Origin: Pseudomonas sp. B20(2017) | Lineage (GTDB): Bacteria; Pseudomonadota; Gammaproteobacteria; Pseudomonadales; Pseudomonadaceae | Assembly (NCBI RefSeq): GCF_002113125.1 | Contig: NZ_NEJP01000018.1 | Coordinates: 1 to 64,000 of the forward strand | Length of the DNA: 64,000 nt | Direction: 5' to 3' | In this document: positions 25,415 through 33,511 of the stretch, piece by piece | Layout of the letters: the number at the start of each line of letters is the position of its first letter | Position numbering within the stretch: the stretch's first letter is position 1 | Position numbers and translations under genes: made by a program | Notes under the pieces: model-generated | Seen by the model: only the letters and a program-made list of their open reading frames with translations | Databases searched by the model: none | Told to the model about the DNA's origin: nothing

Positions 25415-25439
25415 CGCTCGAAATGGATCAGGTCTTCCC

Positions 25440-25958
25440 GTGAGTCAATCACACTTCAATCACGTGTTCCTCGCCCAGCGCACGTCGCTGCTGCGGACCC
25501 TGGAACGGATGGTCAACAACCACAGCACCGCCGAAGACCTGTTGCAGGAAACCTACCTGCGCGTCACCCGGGCGCTGAGCGAACGGGCCATCGATCACCT
25601 TGAACCCTTTGTCTTCCAGACCGCGCGCAACCTGGCGCTGGACCATTTGCGTGCGCGCAAGATTCATTCACGCACCATGGTCGACGACGTGCCGCAGGAC
25701 GTGGTGCACAGCGTCGCCGCCCCCGCCAGCAGCGCCGAAGACGCCGCCCACGCCGAACAATTGCTGGAGCGCCTGAACGTGAGCCTAGGTGAACTCAGCC
25801 CCCGCCAACAGCAAATCTTCATCCTCAGCCGCCTGCACGGGCACAGCTATCAGGAAATCGCCGAAGAACTGAGCGTCTCCCTCAGCACGGTGCAGAAAGA
25901 GCTCAAACTGATCATGACCATCTGCATCGGTGTCGCCGAACGCTTGAACGGCGACTGA
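25440..25958 (+). CDS. ECF sigma factor, FecI type (heme/iron surface signalling)
   Basis: A 172-residue extracytoplasmic-function sigma factor. Sigma-2 covers about residues 10-75 with AEDLLQETYLRVTRAL. Sigma-4 covers about 110-165 with LGELSPRQQQIFILSRLHGHSYQEIAEELSVSLSTVQKEL. The GTG at 25440 sits 26 bases after a Fur box. The genes behind it (FecR, TonB receptor, heme oxygenase) make it a surface-signalling sigma like HxuI/HasI (class inferred). It should direct RNA polymerase to the receptor promoter and probably to hemO, which carry a common bipartite motif. Confidence 0.92.
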   Translation: MSQSHFNHVFLAQRTSLLRTLERMVNNHSTAEDLLQETYLRVTRALSERAIDHLEPFVFQTARNLALDHLRARKIHSRTMVDDVPQDVVHSVAAPASSAEDAAHAEQLLERLNVSLGELSPRQQQIFILSRLHGHSYQEIAEELSVSLSTVQKELKLIMTICIGVAERLNGD

Positions 25959-26080
25959 TACCCACCCTTGTCTGTATTCGACAGGATCGACTGCACTGAT
26001 CATCGGGCTTTGTTACCCTTGCCCGACTTTTACGCTTCACTAAAAAAACAGCCGTGCACAGACACTGCCGAGGAAACACC

Positions 26081-27046
26081 GTGACGGACACCCACCGCTC
26101 CCCTTCGCCTTCATCGGCGCAGGACGCCGCAAGCGCAATGGACCAGGCTCTGGACTGGCTCATCGTGCTCGGCAGTCCGGACGAGGAGCAGACCCGGCAA
26201 TTCCATGCCTGGCTGGCGGCCGATCCGTTGAATGCCGAGGCGTTCGCCAAGGCCCAGGCAATCTGGGACGGTCCGCAGATCGCCCAGTGCGCGCAGAACC
26301 TCGCGGCCAAACCGAAGAAAGTCACCGTCCTCACACGCCTGCGTCCGCACTGGAAACCGCTGGCCACCGCCGCCGTTCTGCTGCTCGGGCTGTTCAGTTT
26401 CAGCAACCTGCCGATGCGTCTGCAGGCCGATCACCTGACCGTGGTCGGCGAGCGTCAGCGCCTGCAGCTTGAGGACGGTTCGAAAGTCCTGCTCAACACC
26501 AATTCCGCGTTCTCCAGCACGATCAATGATCAGCAGCGAGTCGCACGGCTGTATCAGGGCGAAGCGTTTTTCGAGATCCCGGCCAGCCGCAGCCAGCCGC
26601 TGGAAATCGATGCCGGCCCGGTGAAAGCCAGCGTGCGCGACACCGCATTCGCCGTGCGTTATCTGGACGGCGTGGCGCAGGTGCGCGTGCAGCGCGGCGA
26701 TGTCGATCTGCGGGCTACCCGCGACGATGCCCGTGTGCGGCTGTCCGCCGGGGAAAGCATCCGCGTCGGCCCGAACGGTTTCGACCGCCCGGCCAAGGTC
26801 GACGCCGCCACCGATCTGGCGTGGGTGCAGGGTCGGCTGATCTTCGAGAACTGCCCGCTGAACCAGGTGCTGGCCGAACTGCGCCGTTACTACCCGGGCT
26901 TCATCATCAACACCAACGAACAGTTGGCCGACGTCGCCGTCACTGGCAATTACCGTCTCGACCAGCCGCTGGACGTGGTGCGTTCGCTCGCTCACATCAC
27001 CTCGGCCAAGCTTCAGGAATTCCCGGCGCTGGTGATTCTGAACTAA
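26081..27046 (+). CDS. FecR-type anti-sigma factor / transmembrane sensor
   Basis: A 321-residue regulator. The N-terminal cytoplasmic DUF4880 domain (about 13-60) contains ALDWLIVLGSPDEEQTRQFHAWLAADP. One membrane span follows near 90-105 (PLATAAVLLLGLFSF), then the periplasmic FecR domain (about 110-215) and a C-terminal DUF4974/STN-like part (FENCPLNQVLAELRRYYPGF). It keeps the sigma factor in check until the loaded receptor signals. The GTG at 26081 has GAGGAAACACC before it; a GTG at 26054 is a weaker choice. It lies 122 bases after the sigma gene. Confidence 0.93.
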   Translation: MTDTHRSPSPSSAQDAASAMDQALDWLIVLGSPDEEQTRQFHAWLAADPLNAEAFAKAQAIWDGPQIAQCAQNLAAKPKKVTVLTRLRPHWKPLATAAVLLLGLFSFSNLPMRLQADHLTVVGERQRLQLEDGSKVLLNTNSAFSSTINDQQRVARLYQGEAFFEIPASRSQPLEIDAGPVKASVRDTAFAVRYLDGVAQVRVQRGDVDLRATRDDARVRLSAGESIRVGPNGFDRPAKVDAATDLAWVQGRLIFENCPLNQVLAELRRYYPGFIINTNEQLADVAVTGNYRLDQPLDVVRSLAHITSAKLQEFPALVILN

Positions 27047-27062
27047 ATGAGAATTATTTTTA
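27044..27062 (+). promoter_or_regulatory. Possible second Fur box before the receptor gene
   Basis: AAATGAGAATTATTTTT resembles a degenerate Fur box; its right end overlaps the proposed -35 element of the receptor promoter. Only one half matches the consensus well. Confidence 0.35.
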
Positions 27063-27093
27063 CTCGATAGCCAAAGCTCGTTCGTCTCGTTAT
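27057..27093 (+). promoter_or_regulatory. Putative ECF-type promoter of the receptor gene
   Basis: TTTTTACT, 18 bases, then CGTCTCGTTAT. The same two blocks with the same spacing recur before hemO (29798-29834). The CGTC core is typical of ECF -10 elements. This is an inferred promoter for the neighbouring sigma factor. Confidence 0.6.
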
Positions 27094-27147
27094 AGCCAAT
27101 GCAATTGATTCGCATCTCGCGAGATCAATCAGCACCTATAAAGATTC

Positions 27148-29754
27148 GTGCGACACGGAGCGCTATCGATGTCCTCACGCCTTACCCGCCAGACTTCTTC
27201 CCCTTCCCGCGTGCTGTCGCTGCTGACCGCCGCCATCCTGATGGCCGGCACCGCGCCGCTGATGGCCGCCACCGAACAGCCGACGCGCAACATGGGCGAT
27301 TACTCGTTCGCCATTGCCCAGCAGCCGCTGGTGTCGGCGCTCAATGCGTTCACCGCCGTCACGGGCTGGCAGGTCGGTTTGCCGGCGGAACTGGGTCAGG
27401 ACGTGTCGTCGCCGGGCGTGCGCGGTTCGCTGCCACCGGAAAAAGCCCTGGAGCGCCTGTTGGTGGGGACCAACCTGAGCTTCCGCAAACTGAGCAACAA
27501 CAACGTCGTGCTGGAAAAACGCGCCAGCAGCGGCGCACTCAATCTTGATCAGGTGACCATCAGCGCCACCCGTCAGGAACAATCGGTGAGCAGCGTACCG
27601 GCCACTGTCACTGTGCAGACCCGTCAGGACCTGGACCGCAACAACGTCAACACCATCAAGGATCTGGTGCGTTACGAGCCGGGCGTATCTGTCGGCGGCG
27701 CCGGCCAGCGCGGCGGGATCAGCGGCTATAACATTCGCGGTATCGACGGCGACCGGATTCTGACTCAGGTCGACGGCGTCGAAGTGCCGGACGGTTTCTT
27801 CAATGGCCCGTACGCCAAGACCCAGCGCAACTACGTCGATCCGGAAATCGTCAAGCGCGTCGAAATCCTTCGCGGCCCGGCCTCGGTGCTGTACGGCAGC
27901 AACGCCATCGGCGGCGCCGTCAGCTACTACACCCTCGACCCGGACGACATCATCAAGCCCGGCAAAGACGTCGGCGCCCGCCTGAAAACCGGCTACAGCT
28001 CCGCCGACGAGAGCTGGCTGAAATCCGCCACAGTCGCCGGTCGCGCCGACCAGTTCGACGGTTTGCTGCACTACAGCCAGCGCGACGGTCATGAAACCGA
28101 TTCCTACGGCAGCAACAACGGCACCGGTCTTGAACGCACCGCCGCCAACCCGGAAGACGTGAAGGCCACCAACGTGCTGGCCAAGATCGGCTGGAACTAC
28201 AACGAAGGTTCGCGCCTGGGCCTGACCTACGAAAAGTACAAGGATGATCGCGACACCGATCAGAAAAGCGCCTACGGCGGCCCGTACTTCAACGGTGCCC
28301 CTACCATTCCGAACAGCGTGCTGCCCGGCGGCATGTACCAGTGGCGCACCGGCAACGACACCATCACCCGCGAGCGTTTCGGCCTGGAGCACAGTTTTGA
28401 GCTGAACAGCCTGCTGGCGGACAACGTGAAGTGGAGCCTCAACCACCAGACCGCCAAGACCGACCAGAGCACCGATGAGTTCTACTACCCGATCACCCGT
28501 AAAGTGCTGCGTACCCGCGACACGATCTACGAAGAAAAACAGTGGGTCTTCGACGCGCAACTGGACAAGGCCTTCAGCATCGGCACCACCGATCACGTGC
28601 TGACTTACGGCACCACCATCAAGCAGCAGAAAGTCACCGGCTCGCGCAGTGGCGACGGCAAGTGCCTGGCGGTCGGTCGCGGCTGCACCGCCATCGGCGC
28701 CACCAGCGCGGCTGATGTGCTGAAAAAATCCAGCGACTTCCCGGACCCGACCATCAACACCTACAGCCTGTTCGCCCAGGATCAGATCAGCTGGAACAAC
28801 TGGACCTTCCTGCCGGGCCTGCGCTACGACTACACCCAGCTCAAGCCGCACATCACCCAGGAATTCCTCAACACCGTGGCCGCCGACGGCAACGGCACGG
28901 TCAGCGACGAGAACAAGACCTGGCATAAAGTCTCGCCGAAATTCGGCCTGACCTACGCCCTGACCGAAAACTACACCTGGTACGGTCAATACGCCGAAGG
29001 GTTCCGCACCCCGACCGCGAAAGCGCTGTACGGCCGCTTCGAAAACAGCACCACCGGGTACAACGTGGCACCGAATCCGGACCTGGAACCGGAAAAAAGC
29101 AAAAGCTATGAAACCGGTCTGCGCGGTAACTTCGAGCAAGGCTCGTTCGACGTGGCGGTGTTCTATAACAAGTACCGCGACTTCATCAATGAAGACGCCG
29201 TCACCCCGGGCTACAGCGAGCTGACGTTCCAGTCCAGCAACATCAAGCACGCCACCATCAAGGGTGCCGAAGTCAAAGGTCGCCTGAACCTGGATTCCTT
29301 CGGCGCGCCGCAAGGCCTGTACACGCAGGGTTCGATCTCTTACGCCTACGGACGCAACAACGACAACGGCGAGCCGTTGAACAGCGTCAACCCGCTGACC
29401 GGCGTGTTCGGCCTCGGTTACGACCAGGACAACTACGGCGGTCTGCTGAGCTGGACCGTGGTCAAGAAGAAGGATCGTGTCGACGACAGCAACTTCAAGT
29501 CGCCGGACGGCGTCAGCAGTCAATTCAAGTCGCCGGGTTTCGGCATTCTCGATCTGGCCGGTTATTACAAGGTTACCGACGACGTCACCGTCAGCGGCGG
29601 CATCTACAACCTGACCGACAAGAAATACTGGCTGTGGGATGACGTGCGCGGTTACGACAGCGTCGGCGAAGCGTCGGTGACACAACCGGCCAACCTCGAT
29701 CGCCTGACCCAGCCAGGTCGCAACTTCGCGATCAATCTGGTCTGGGATATCTGA
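27148..29754 (+). CDS. TonB-dependent heme/hemoprotein receptor with signalling (STN) domain
   Basis: An outer-membrane transducer of up to 868 residues; the start may be the ATG at 27169 (MSSRLTRQTSSP). A signal peptide ends at LMAA. An STN domain (about 50-115, DYSFAIAQQPLVSALNAFTAV) signals to the FecR partner. A TonB-box/plug region then carries RVEILRGPASVLYGSNAIGGAVSY, and a 22-strand barrel follows. Heme-receptor boxes appear as GFRTP and NPDLEPE, the FRAP/NPNL equivalents. The stretch between them has tyrosines but no histidine, recalling the Tyr ligand of PhuR. The operon position before hemO supports heme as ligand. It is similar to HxuA/HasR types; the exact ligand source is unknown. 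Confidence 0.92.
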   Translation: MRHGALSMSSRLTRQTSSPSRVLSLLTAAILMAGTAPLMAATEQPTRNMGDYSFAIAQQPLVSALNAFTAVTGWQVGLPAELGQDVSSPGVRGSLPPEKALERLLVGTNLSFRKLSNNNVVLEKRASSGALNLDQVTISATRQEQSVSSVPATVTVQTRQDLDRNNVNTIKDLVRYEPGVSVGGAGQRGGISGYNIRGIDGDRILTQVDGVEVPDGFFNGPYAKTQRNYVDPEIVKRVEILRGPASVLYGSNAIGGAVSYYTLDPDDIIKPGKDVGARLKTGYSSADESWLKSATVAGRADQFDGLLHYSQRDGHETDSYGSNNGTGLERTAANPEDVKATNVLAKIGWNYNEGSRLGLTYEKYKDDRDTDQKSAYGGPYFNGAPTIPNSVLPGGMYQWRTGNDTITRERFGLEHSFELNSLLADNVKWSLNHQTAKTDQSTDEFYYPITRKVLRTRDTIYEEKQWVFDAQLDKAFSIGTTDHVLTYGTTIKQQKVTGSRSGDGKCLAVGRGCTAIGATSAADVLKKSSDFPDPTINTYSLFAQDQISWNNWTFLPGLRYDYTQLKPHITQEFLNTVAADGNGTVSDENKTWHKVSPKFGLTYALTENYTWYGQYAEGFRTPTAKALYGRFENSTTGYNVAPNPDLEPEKSKSYETGLRGNFEQGSFDVAVFYNKYRDFINEDAVTPGYSELTFQSSNIKHATIKGAEVKGRLNLDSFGAPQGLYTQGSISYAYGRNNDNGEPLNSVNPLTGVFGLGYDQDNYGGLLSWTVVKKKDRVDDSNFKSPDGVSSQFKSPGFGILDLAGYYKVTDDVTVSGGIYNLTDKKYWLWDDVRGYDSVGEASVTQPANLDRLTQPGRNFAINLVWDI

Positions 29755-29762
29755 TCCGGATG

Positions 29763-29802
29763 ACCTCACGGCGCGTGCATTGCCGCGCCGTGAGGTTTTT
29801 TT
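29763..29802 (+). terminator. Terminator after the receptor gene
   Basis: CCTCACGGCGCG pairs with CGCGCCGTGAGG (12 bp) and is followed by seven T residues. The T tract also supplies the left block of the putative hemO promoter. Confidence 0.88.
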
Positions 29803-29834
29803 ACTGTCCGGCGCTTGTCCGTACGTCTCGTTAT
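29798..29834 (+). promoter_or_regulatory. Putative ECF-type promoter of hemO
   Basis: TTTTTACT, 18 bases, CGTCTCGTTAT: both blocks and the spacing are the same as before the receptor gene. This would give hemO its own signal-dependent start beyond the receptor terminator. Confidence 0.6.
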
Positions 29835-29863
29835 CAAGCGCCTCTTCTTTTCAAGGACATCTC

Positions 29864-30460
29864 ATGAGCACCCCGGAAAAAGCCCTGCGTTCGCAACGCC
29901 TGAACCAGATCACCCACGAGCCGCACAGCAAGCTAGATGCACTGGTGAAGGCCCATGCGCCGTTCGAGACCCGCGCCAACTTCGCCCGCTTCGTGGTCGC
30001 GCAGTACCTGTTCCAGTCGGAACTGGTGTCGCTGTACAACGATGCCGAGCTGACCGCCATCGTCCCTGACCTTCCGGCCCGCTGCCGCGCCGAAGCGGCC
30101 AGGGCCGACCTCGCCGACCTCGACACCGAAGTGCCTGCGCCAGTCGCCGGCGCGGTGAAAAATCCGAGCAAGGCCCGCGCCCTGGGCTGGATCTTCGTTT
30201 CCGAGGGTTCCAAACTCGGCGCTGCGTTCCTGATCAAACGCGCGGTGGCGCTGGACCTGAGCGAAACCTTTGGCGCCCGTCATCTGGGCGAGCCTGAAGG
30301 CGGTCGCGCTGAGGGCTGGAAGAGTTTTGTGCGCACCCTCGATTCGCTGCAATTCAGCGCTGAAGAGGAAGCCGAAGTGGAGCAAGGCGCGATCGATGCA
30401 TTCAACCGCTTCACGGTGTTGCTGGAACAGGCTTACGCCACAGAAGCCGAGCCGGCCTGA
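29864..30460 (+). CDS. hemO: Heme oxygenase HemO/PigA type
   Basis: A 198-residue cytosolic heme oxygenase that opens heme to biliverdin, iron and CO. It resembles P. aeruginosa HemO (PigA) throughout. The proximal heme ligand is H21 in THEPHSKLD, and LGWIFVSEGSKLGAAFL is the distal helix with its Gly-rich kink. ARHLGEPEGGRAEGWKSF is near the C-terminus. The residues linked to the unusual regiochemistry of PigA look kept (Asn in RLNQI, Lys in LVKA, Phe in WIFVSEG), with Arg for the last Lys. The ATG at 29864 follows AAGGACATCTC. It completes the heme uptake unit: import, signalling and iron release. Confidence 0.93.
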   Translation: MSTPEKALRSQRLNQITHEPHSKLDALVKAHAPFETRANFARFVVAQYLFQSELVSLYNDAELTAIVPDLPARCRAEAARADLADLDTEVPAPVAGAVKNPSKARALGWIFVSEGSKLGAAFLIKRAVALDLSETFGARHLGEPEGGRAEGWKSFVRTLDSLQFSAEEEAEVEQGAIDAFNRFTVLLEQAYATEAEPA

Positions 30461-30480
30461 AGCGACACCGATTCCCCATT

Positions 30481-30582
30481 GTGGGAGCGAGCTTGCTCGC
30501 GAAGAGGCCGTCAGATTCAACATCATCGTTGACTGACGTACCGCTTTCGTCGGAGCGCCGCCCGGAGCAAGCTCGCTCCCAC
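30481..30582. repeat. REP doublet with inserted bases in the right arm
   Basis: The left arm is GTGGGAGCGAGCTTGCTCGC. The right arm ends GAGCAAGCTCGCTCCCAC but carries about 14 extra bases (TCGGAGCGCCGCCC) after TTTCG, where other copies run straight on. Confidence 0.85.
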
Positions 30583-30639
30583 AGGGAACTGCACAAGTCT
30601 GTAAGATTGCCATTTCGCCTCACGCATTCCCCCGAGCCC

Positions 30640-31035
30640 ATGCCCCAACCCGCCTCCTCACGACTCGCCCGCCTGCTGTTCGGCCTGCTCGCCTATGTCA
30701 GCCTCGGCATCGGCCTGATCGCCATCGTCGTGCCCGGCCTGCCGACCACCGAGTTCATCCTGCTCGCCGCCTGGGCCGCGACCCGCAGCTCGCCGCGCCT
30801 GAGTGCCTGGCTGGAAAACCATCGGCTGTTCGGGCCGATCCTGAGCAACTGGCGCAACGGCAAGATCATCGCCCGCAAGGCCAAGGTCAGCGCCACCGTC
30901 AGCATGCTGCTGTGCGCGACCCTGATGCTGGTGATGCTCGATCACGGCTGGCCGATCTATCTGGCGATTGCCGGCATGACGATGGGCAACCTGTGGATCT
31001 GGTCACGACCGGAAGCGTTGCCGAAGATTTCCTGA
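30640..31035 (+). CDS. DUF454 family inner-membrane protein (YbaN-like)
   Basis: A 131-residue membrane protein of the YbaN/DUF454 family. A first hydrophobic stretch is at about 9-35, with the conserved VVPGLPTTEFILLAAWAATRSSPRL core. An amphipathic middle (LENHRLFGPILSNWRNGKII) and two further spans near the C-terminus follow. No function is known for the family. It lies downstream of hemO but is separated by a REP doublet, so an operon with the heme genes is uncertain; in many bacteria ybaN-like genes occur near heme or iron genes (general recollection). Confidence 0.82.
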   Translation: MPQPASSRLARLLFGLLAYVSLGIGLIAIVVPGLPTTEFILLAAWAATRSSPRLSAWLENHRLFGPILSNWRNGKIIARKAKVSATVSMLLCATLMLVMLDHGWPIYLAIAGMTMGNLWIWSRPEALPKIS

Positions 31036-31215
31036 TTTTTCCCTTGTTTTCAGGGCTTTTACCCGCGCAAACGTTTAGTCATGACCGTTCGTCGGCATGT
31101 CGCTCATGCACTCTCGCCTCGCGCCGATGAGCATTGAATGGCGCTGAATGGATTTGGCGATCCGGGCTCCTCCCTGCCCCGCAGCCAACAGTTCATTCAT
31201 TCGCGAGAACGTCCC

Positions 31216-33354
31216 ATGTTCGACTCTCTGTCCATACGCCTGAAAATCGTCCTGCTGTCCGGCCTGTGCCTGCTCGGTGTGGTTGCGCTGATCGTCGGCA
31301 TCAATATCTACCAGACCAACCAGAACGACGAACTGGTCAGCCAGTCGAGCAGCAAGATGCTCACCGCCAGCGTGCAGAACCTGCTGCAGGCCAAGGCGGC
31401 CGAACAGGCCGTGCAAGTACAGAAAACCTTCGGCGAAAGCCTGTTGGTGATCACTGCACTGGCCGACCAGATCAAGGACATGCGCGTCATGGCCGCCAAG
31501 CGTTCGCTGGACGCCGGCGCCCTGCGTGAAGAGTTGAACCTGAGCCTGAAGACCGCGTTCGAACGCAACAACAAGGTGCTCGGCATCTGGCTGGCCTTCG
31601 AACCCAATGGCCTCGACGGCAAGGACAGTGAGTTCATCAACGATGCCGCGCGCCAGTCCAACGAAGCCGGGCGCTTCGCCACTTACTGGAGCCGCGCCGC
31701 CGGTTCTGCGCTGAACACGATCATGGTCGAAGAAGACATGACCAAGACCACCCTCAGCGTCAGCGGCACGCCTTACAACAGCTGGTACACCTGCCCTCGC
31801 GACAACAAGCGCACCTGCCTGCTCGACCCGTATGCCGACACCGTGGGCGGTAAGGAAATGCTCATGACCACCATTTCCGTGCCGCTGCTGGTGGACGGCA
31901 AGGCCATCGGCGTGGTCGGTATCGACATCGCACTCGATGCGCTGCAAGCGGCAGTCGTGGGTTCCCAGCGCGAACTGTTCAACGGTGCCGGGCACATGCT
32001 GATTGTCTCCGGCAGCGGTGTGCTGGGTGCTTACAGCACCGACGCGACCAAGGTCGGCAAAGGCATCGCCGAAACCCTCGGCGCCGAAGGCAAGGACATC
32101 CTGCAACTGCTGAGCGCCGGCACGCCGAAGATTCTCGAACAGGGCGACCTGATCCGCGCGGTGTACCCGGTCGATCCGATCGGCAATTCCCGAGCCTGGG
32201 GCGTGGTCATCGACCTGCCGAAACAAGTGCTGCTGGCCGACTCGGTCAAGCTGCAATCGGTACTCGACGACGCGCAGGAAACCGGCACGATTACCGCACT
32301 CGCAGTGGCCGTGATCGCAGGCTTGATCGGCCTGGTGCTGATCTGGCTCACCGCCTCCGGCGTGACCCGTCCGATCAACAGCGTTGCCGAGATGCTGAAG
32401 AACATCGCCAGCGGTGAAGGCGACCTGACCCAGCGTCTGAACTACACCAAGAAAGATGAACTGGGCGAGCTGGTGAACTGGTTCAACCGCTTCCTCGACA
32501 AGCTGCAACCGACCATCGCCCAGATCAAACAGAGCATCACCGAAGCCCGTGGCACCGCCGATCAGTCGTCGGAAATCGCCCGCCAGACCAGCGAAGGCAT
32601 GCAGGTGCAGTTCCGCGAGATCGATCAGGTGGCGACCGCCTCCAACGAAATGAGCGCCACCGCCCACGACGTGGCCAACAGCGCTTCGAACGCTGCCAAC
32701 GCAGCGAAAGGCGCCGACCAATCGGCCAAGGACGGGATGTCGATCATCGAGCGCAGCACCCGCGACATCAATCAATTGGCCGACGAAGTCAGCAAAGCGG
32801 TGACCGAAGTCGAAGAGCTGGCGGTCAATAGCGAGCAGATCGGTTCGGTGCTGGAAGTGATCCGCAGCATCGCCGAACAGACCAACCTGCTGGCGCTGAA
32901 CGCCGCAATCGAAGCGGCCCGTGCCGGTGAAAGCGGTCGTGGTTTTGCGGTGGTGGCCGACGAAGTCCGAAACCTCGCCAAGCGCACCCAGGATTCGGTG
33001 GAAGAAATCCGCGTGGTGATCGAACGCATCCAGACAGGCACCCGTGGTGTGGTCGCGACCATGCATTCGAGCCAGACCCAGGCCCACAACAACGCCGGGC
33101 AGATCCGCCAGGCCGTGGACGCCCTCGGCAAGATCAGCGACGCGGTCACCGTGATCAGCGACATGAACCTGCAAATCGCCAGCGCCGCCGAACAGCAAAG
33201 CGCCGTCGCCGAGGAGGTCAACCGCAACGTCTCGGCGATCCGTACCGTCACCGAAACCCTGACCGAACAGGCCACCGAATCGGCAGCGATCAGCAGCCAG
33301 CTCAATGCCCTCGCCAGTCAGCAGATGAAATTGATGGATCAGTTCCGCGTCTGA
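31216..33354 (+). CDS. Methyl-accepting chemotaxis protein with dCache-type sensor
   Basis: A 712-residue chemoreceptor. The first membrane span is at about 9-32 (IVLLSGLCLLGVVALIVGI). A large periplasmic dCache-like domain (about 35-355) contains SWYTCPRDNKRTCLLDPYAD. A second span lies near 360-380 (ALAVAVIAGLIGLVLIWLTA). HAMP is at about 380-435. The signalling tip in the C-terminal half is typical: EQTNLLALNAAIEAARAGE, then GFAVVADEVRNLA. The sensor lacks an obvious amino-acid-binding RxWY motif of PctA type, so the ligand is unknown. The ATG at 31216 follows GAGAACGTCCC. Confidence 0.93.
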   Translation: MFDSLSIRLKIVLLSGLCLLGVVALIVGINIYQTNQNDELVSQSSSKMLTASVQNLLQAKAAEQAVQVQKTFGESLLVITALADQIKDMRVMAAKRSLDAGALREELNLSLKTAFERNNKVLGIWLAFEPNGLDGKDSEFINDAARQSNEAGRFATYWSRAAGSALNTIMVEEDMTKTTLSVSGTPYNSWYTCPRDNKRTCLLDPYADTVGGKEMLMTTISVPLLVDGKAIGVVGIDIALDALQAAVVGSQRELFNGAGHMLIVSGSGVLGAYSTDATKVGKGIAETLGAEGKDILQLLSAGTPKILEQGDLIRAVYPVDPIGNSRAWGVVIDLPKQVLLADSVKLQSVLDDAQETGTITALAVAVIAGLIGLVLIWLTASGVTRPINSVAEMLKNIASGEGDLTQRLNYTKKDELGELVNWFNRFLDKLQPTIAQIKQSITEARGTADQSSEIARQTSEGMQVQFREIDQVATASNEMSATAHDVANSASNAANAAKGADQSAKDGMSIIERSTRDINQLADEVSKAVTEVEELAVNSEQIGSVLEVIRSIAEQTNLLALNAAIEAARAGESGRGFAVVADEVRNLAKRTQDSVEEIRVVIERIQTGTRGVVATMHSSQTQAHNNAGQIRQAVDALGKISDAVTVISDMNLQIASAAEQQSAVAEEVNRNVSAIRTVTETLTEQATESAAISSQLNALASQQMKLMDQFRV

Positions 33355-33366
33355 CCTCCCCTCCCT

Positions 33367-33468
33367 GATCGTTCCCACGTCGAGGCGTCGAACCGTCCGC
33401 GTGGGAATGCAGCCCAGGACGCTCCGCGTCCCGCTCCTGAACTGGAGCGCAGGGCATGGGAACGATCT
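33367..33468. repeat. GTTCCCACG-type inverted repeat with insertion in the left arm
   Basis: The left arm GATCGTTCCCACG is interrupted by TCGAGGCGTCGAACCG before it resumes TCCGCGTGGGAATGC. The right arm ends GGCATGGGAACGATC. It belongs to the same family as the unit at 10636, which lacks the insertion. Confidence 0.75.
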
Positions 33469-33488
33469 CGTCATCTGTTCTATGATCA

Positions 33489-33507
33489 GGCCCTCTTCCG
33501 GAGGGCC
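33489..33507 (+). promoter_or_regulatory. Hairpin covering the Shine-Dalgarno of the CoA-transferase gene
   Basis: GGCCCTC-TTCCG-GAGGGCC forms a perfect 7-bp stem. The right arm holds the GGAGGG ribosome site, 6 bases before the ATG at 33512. Translation should need melting of the hairpin (inference). Confidence 0.7.
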
Positions 33508-33511
33508 TTCG

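Noticed and set aside
27175..29769. 864-codon open frame opposite the TonB receptor
   Set aside because: It spans the receptor almost exactly on the other strand, and the receptor has all family domains, so this is a codon-bias artefact.
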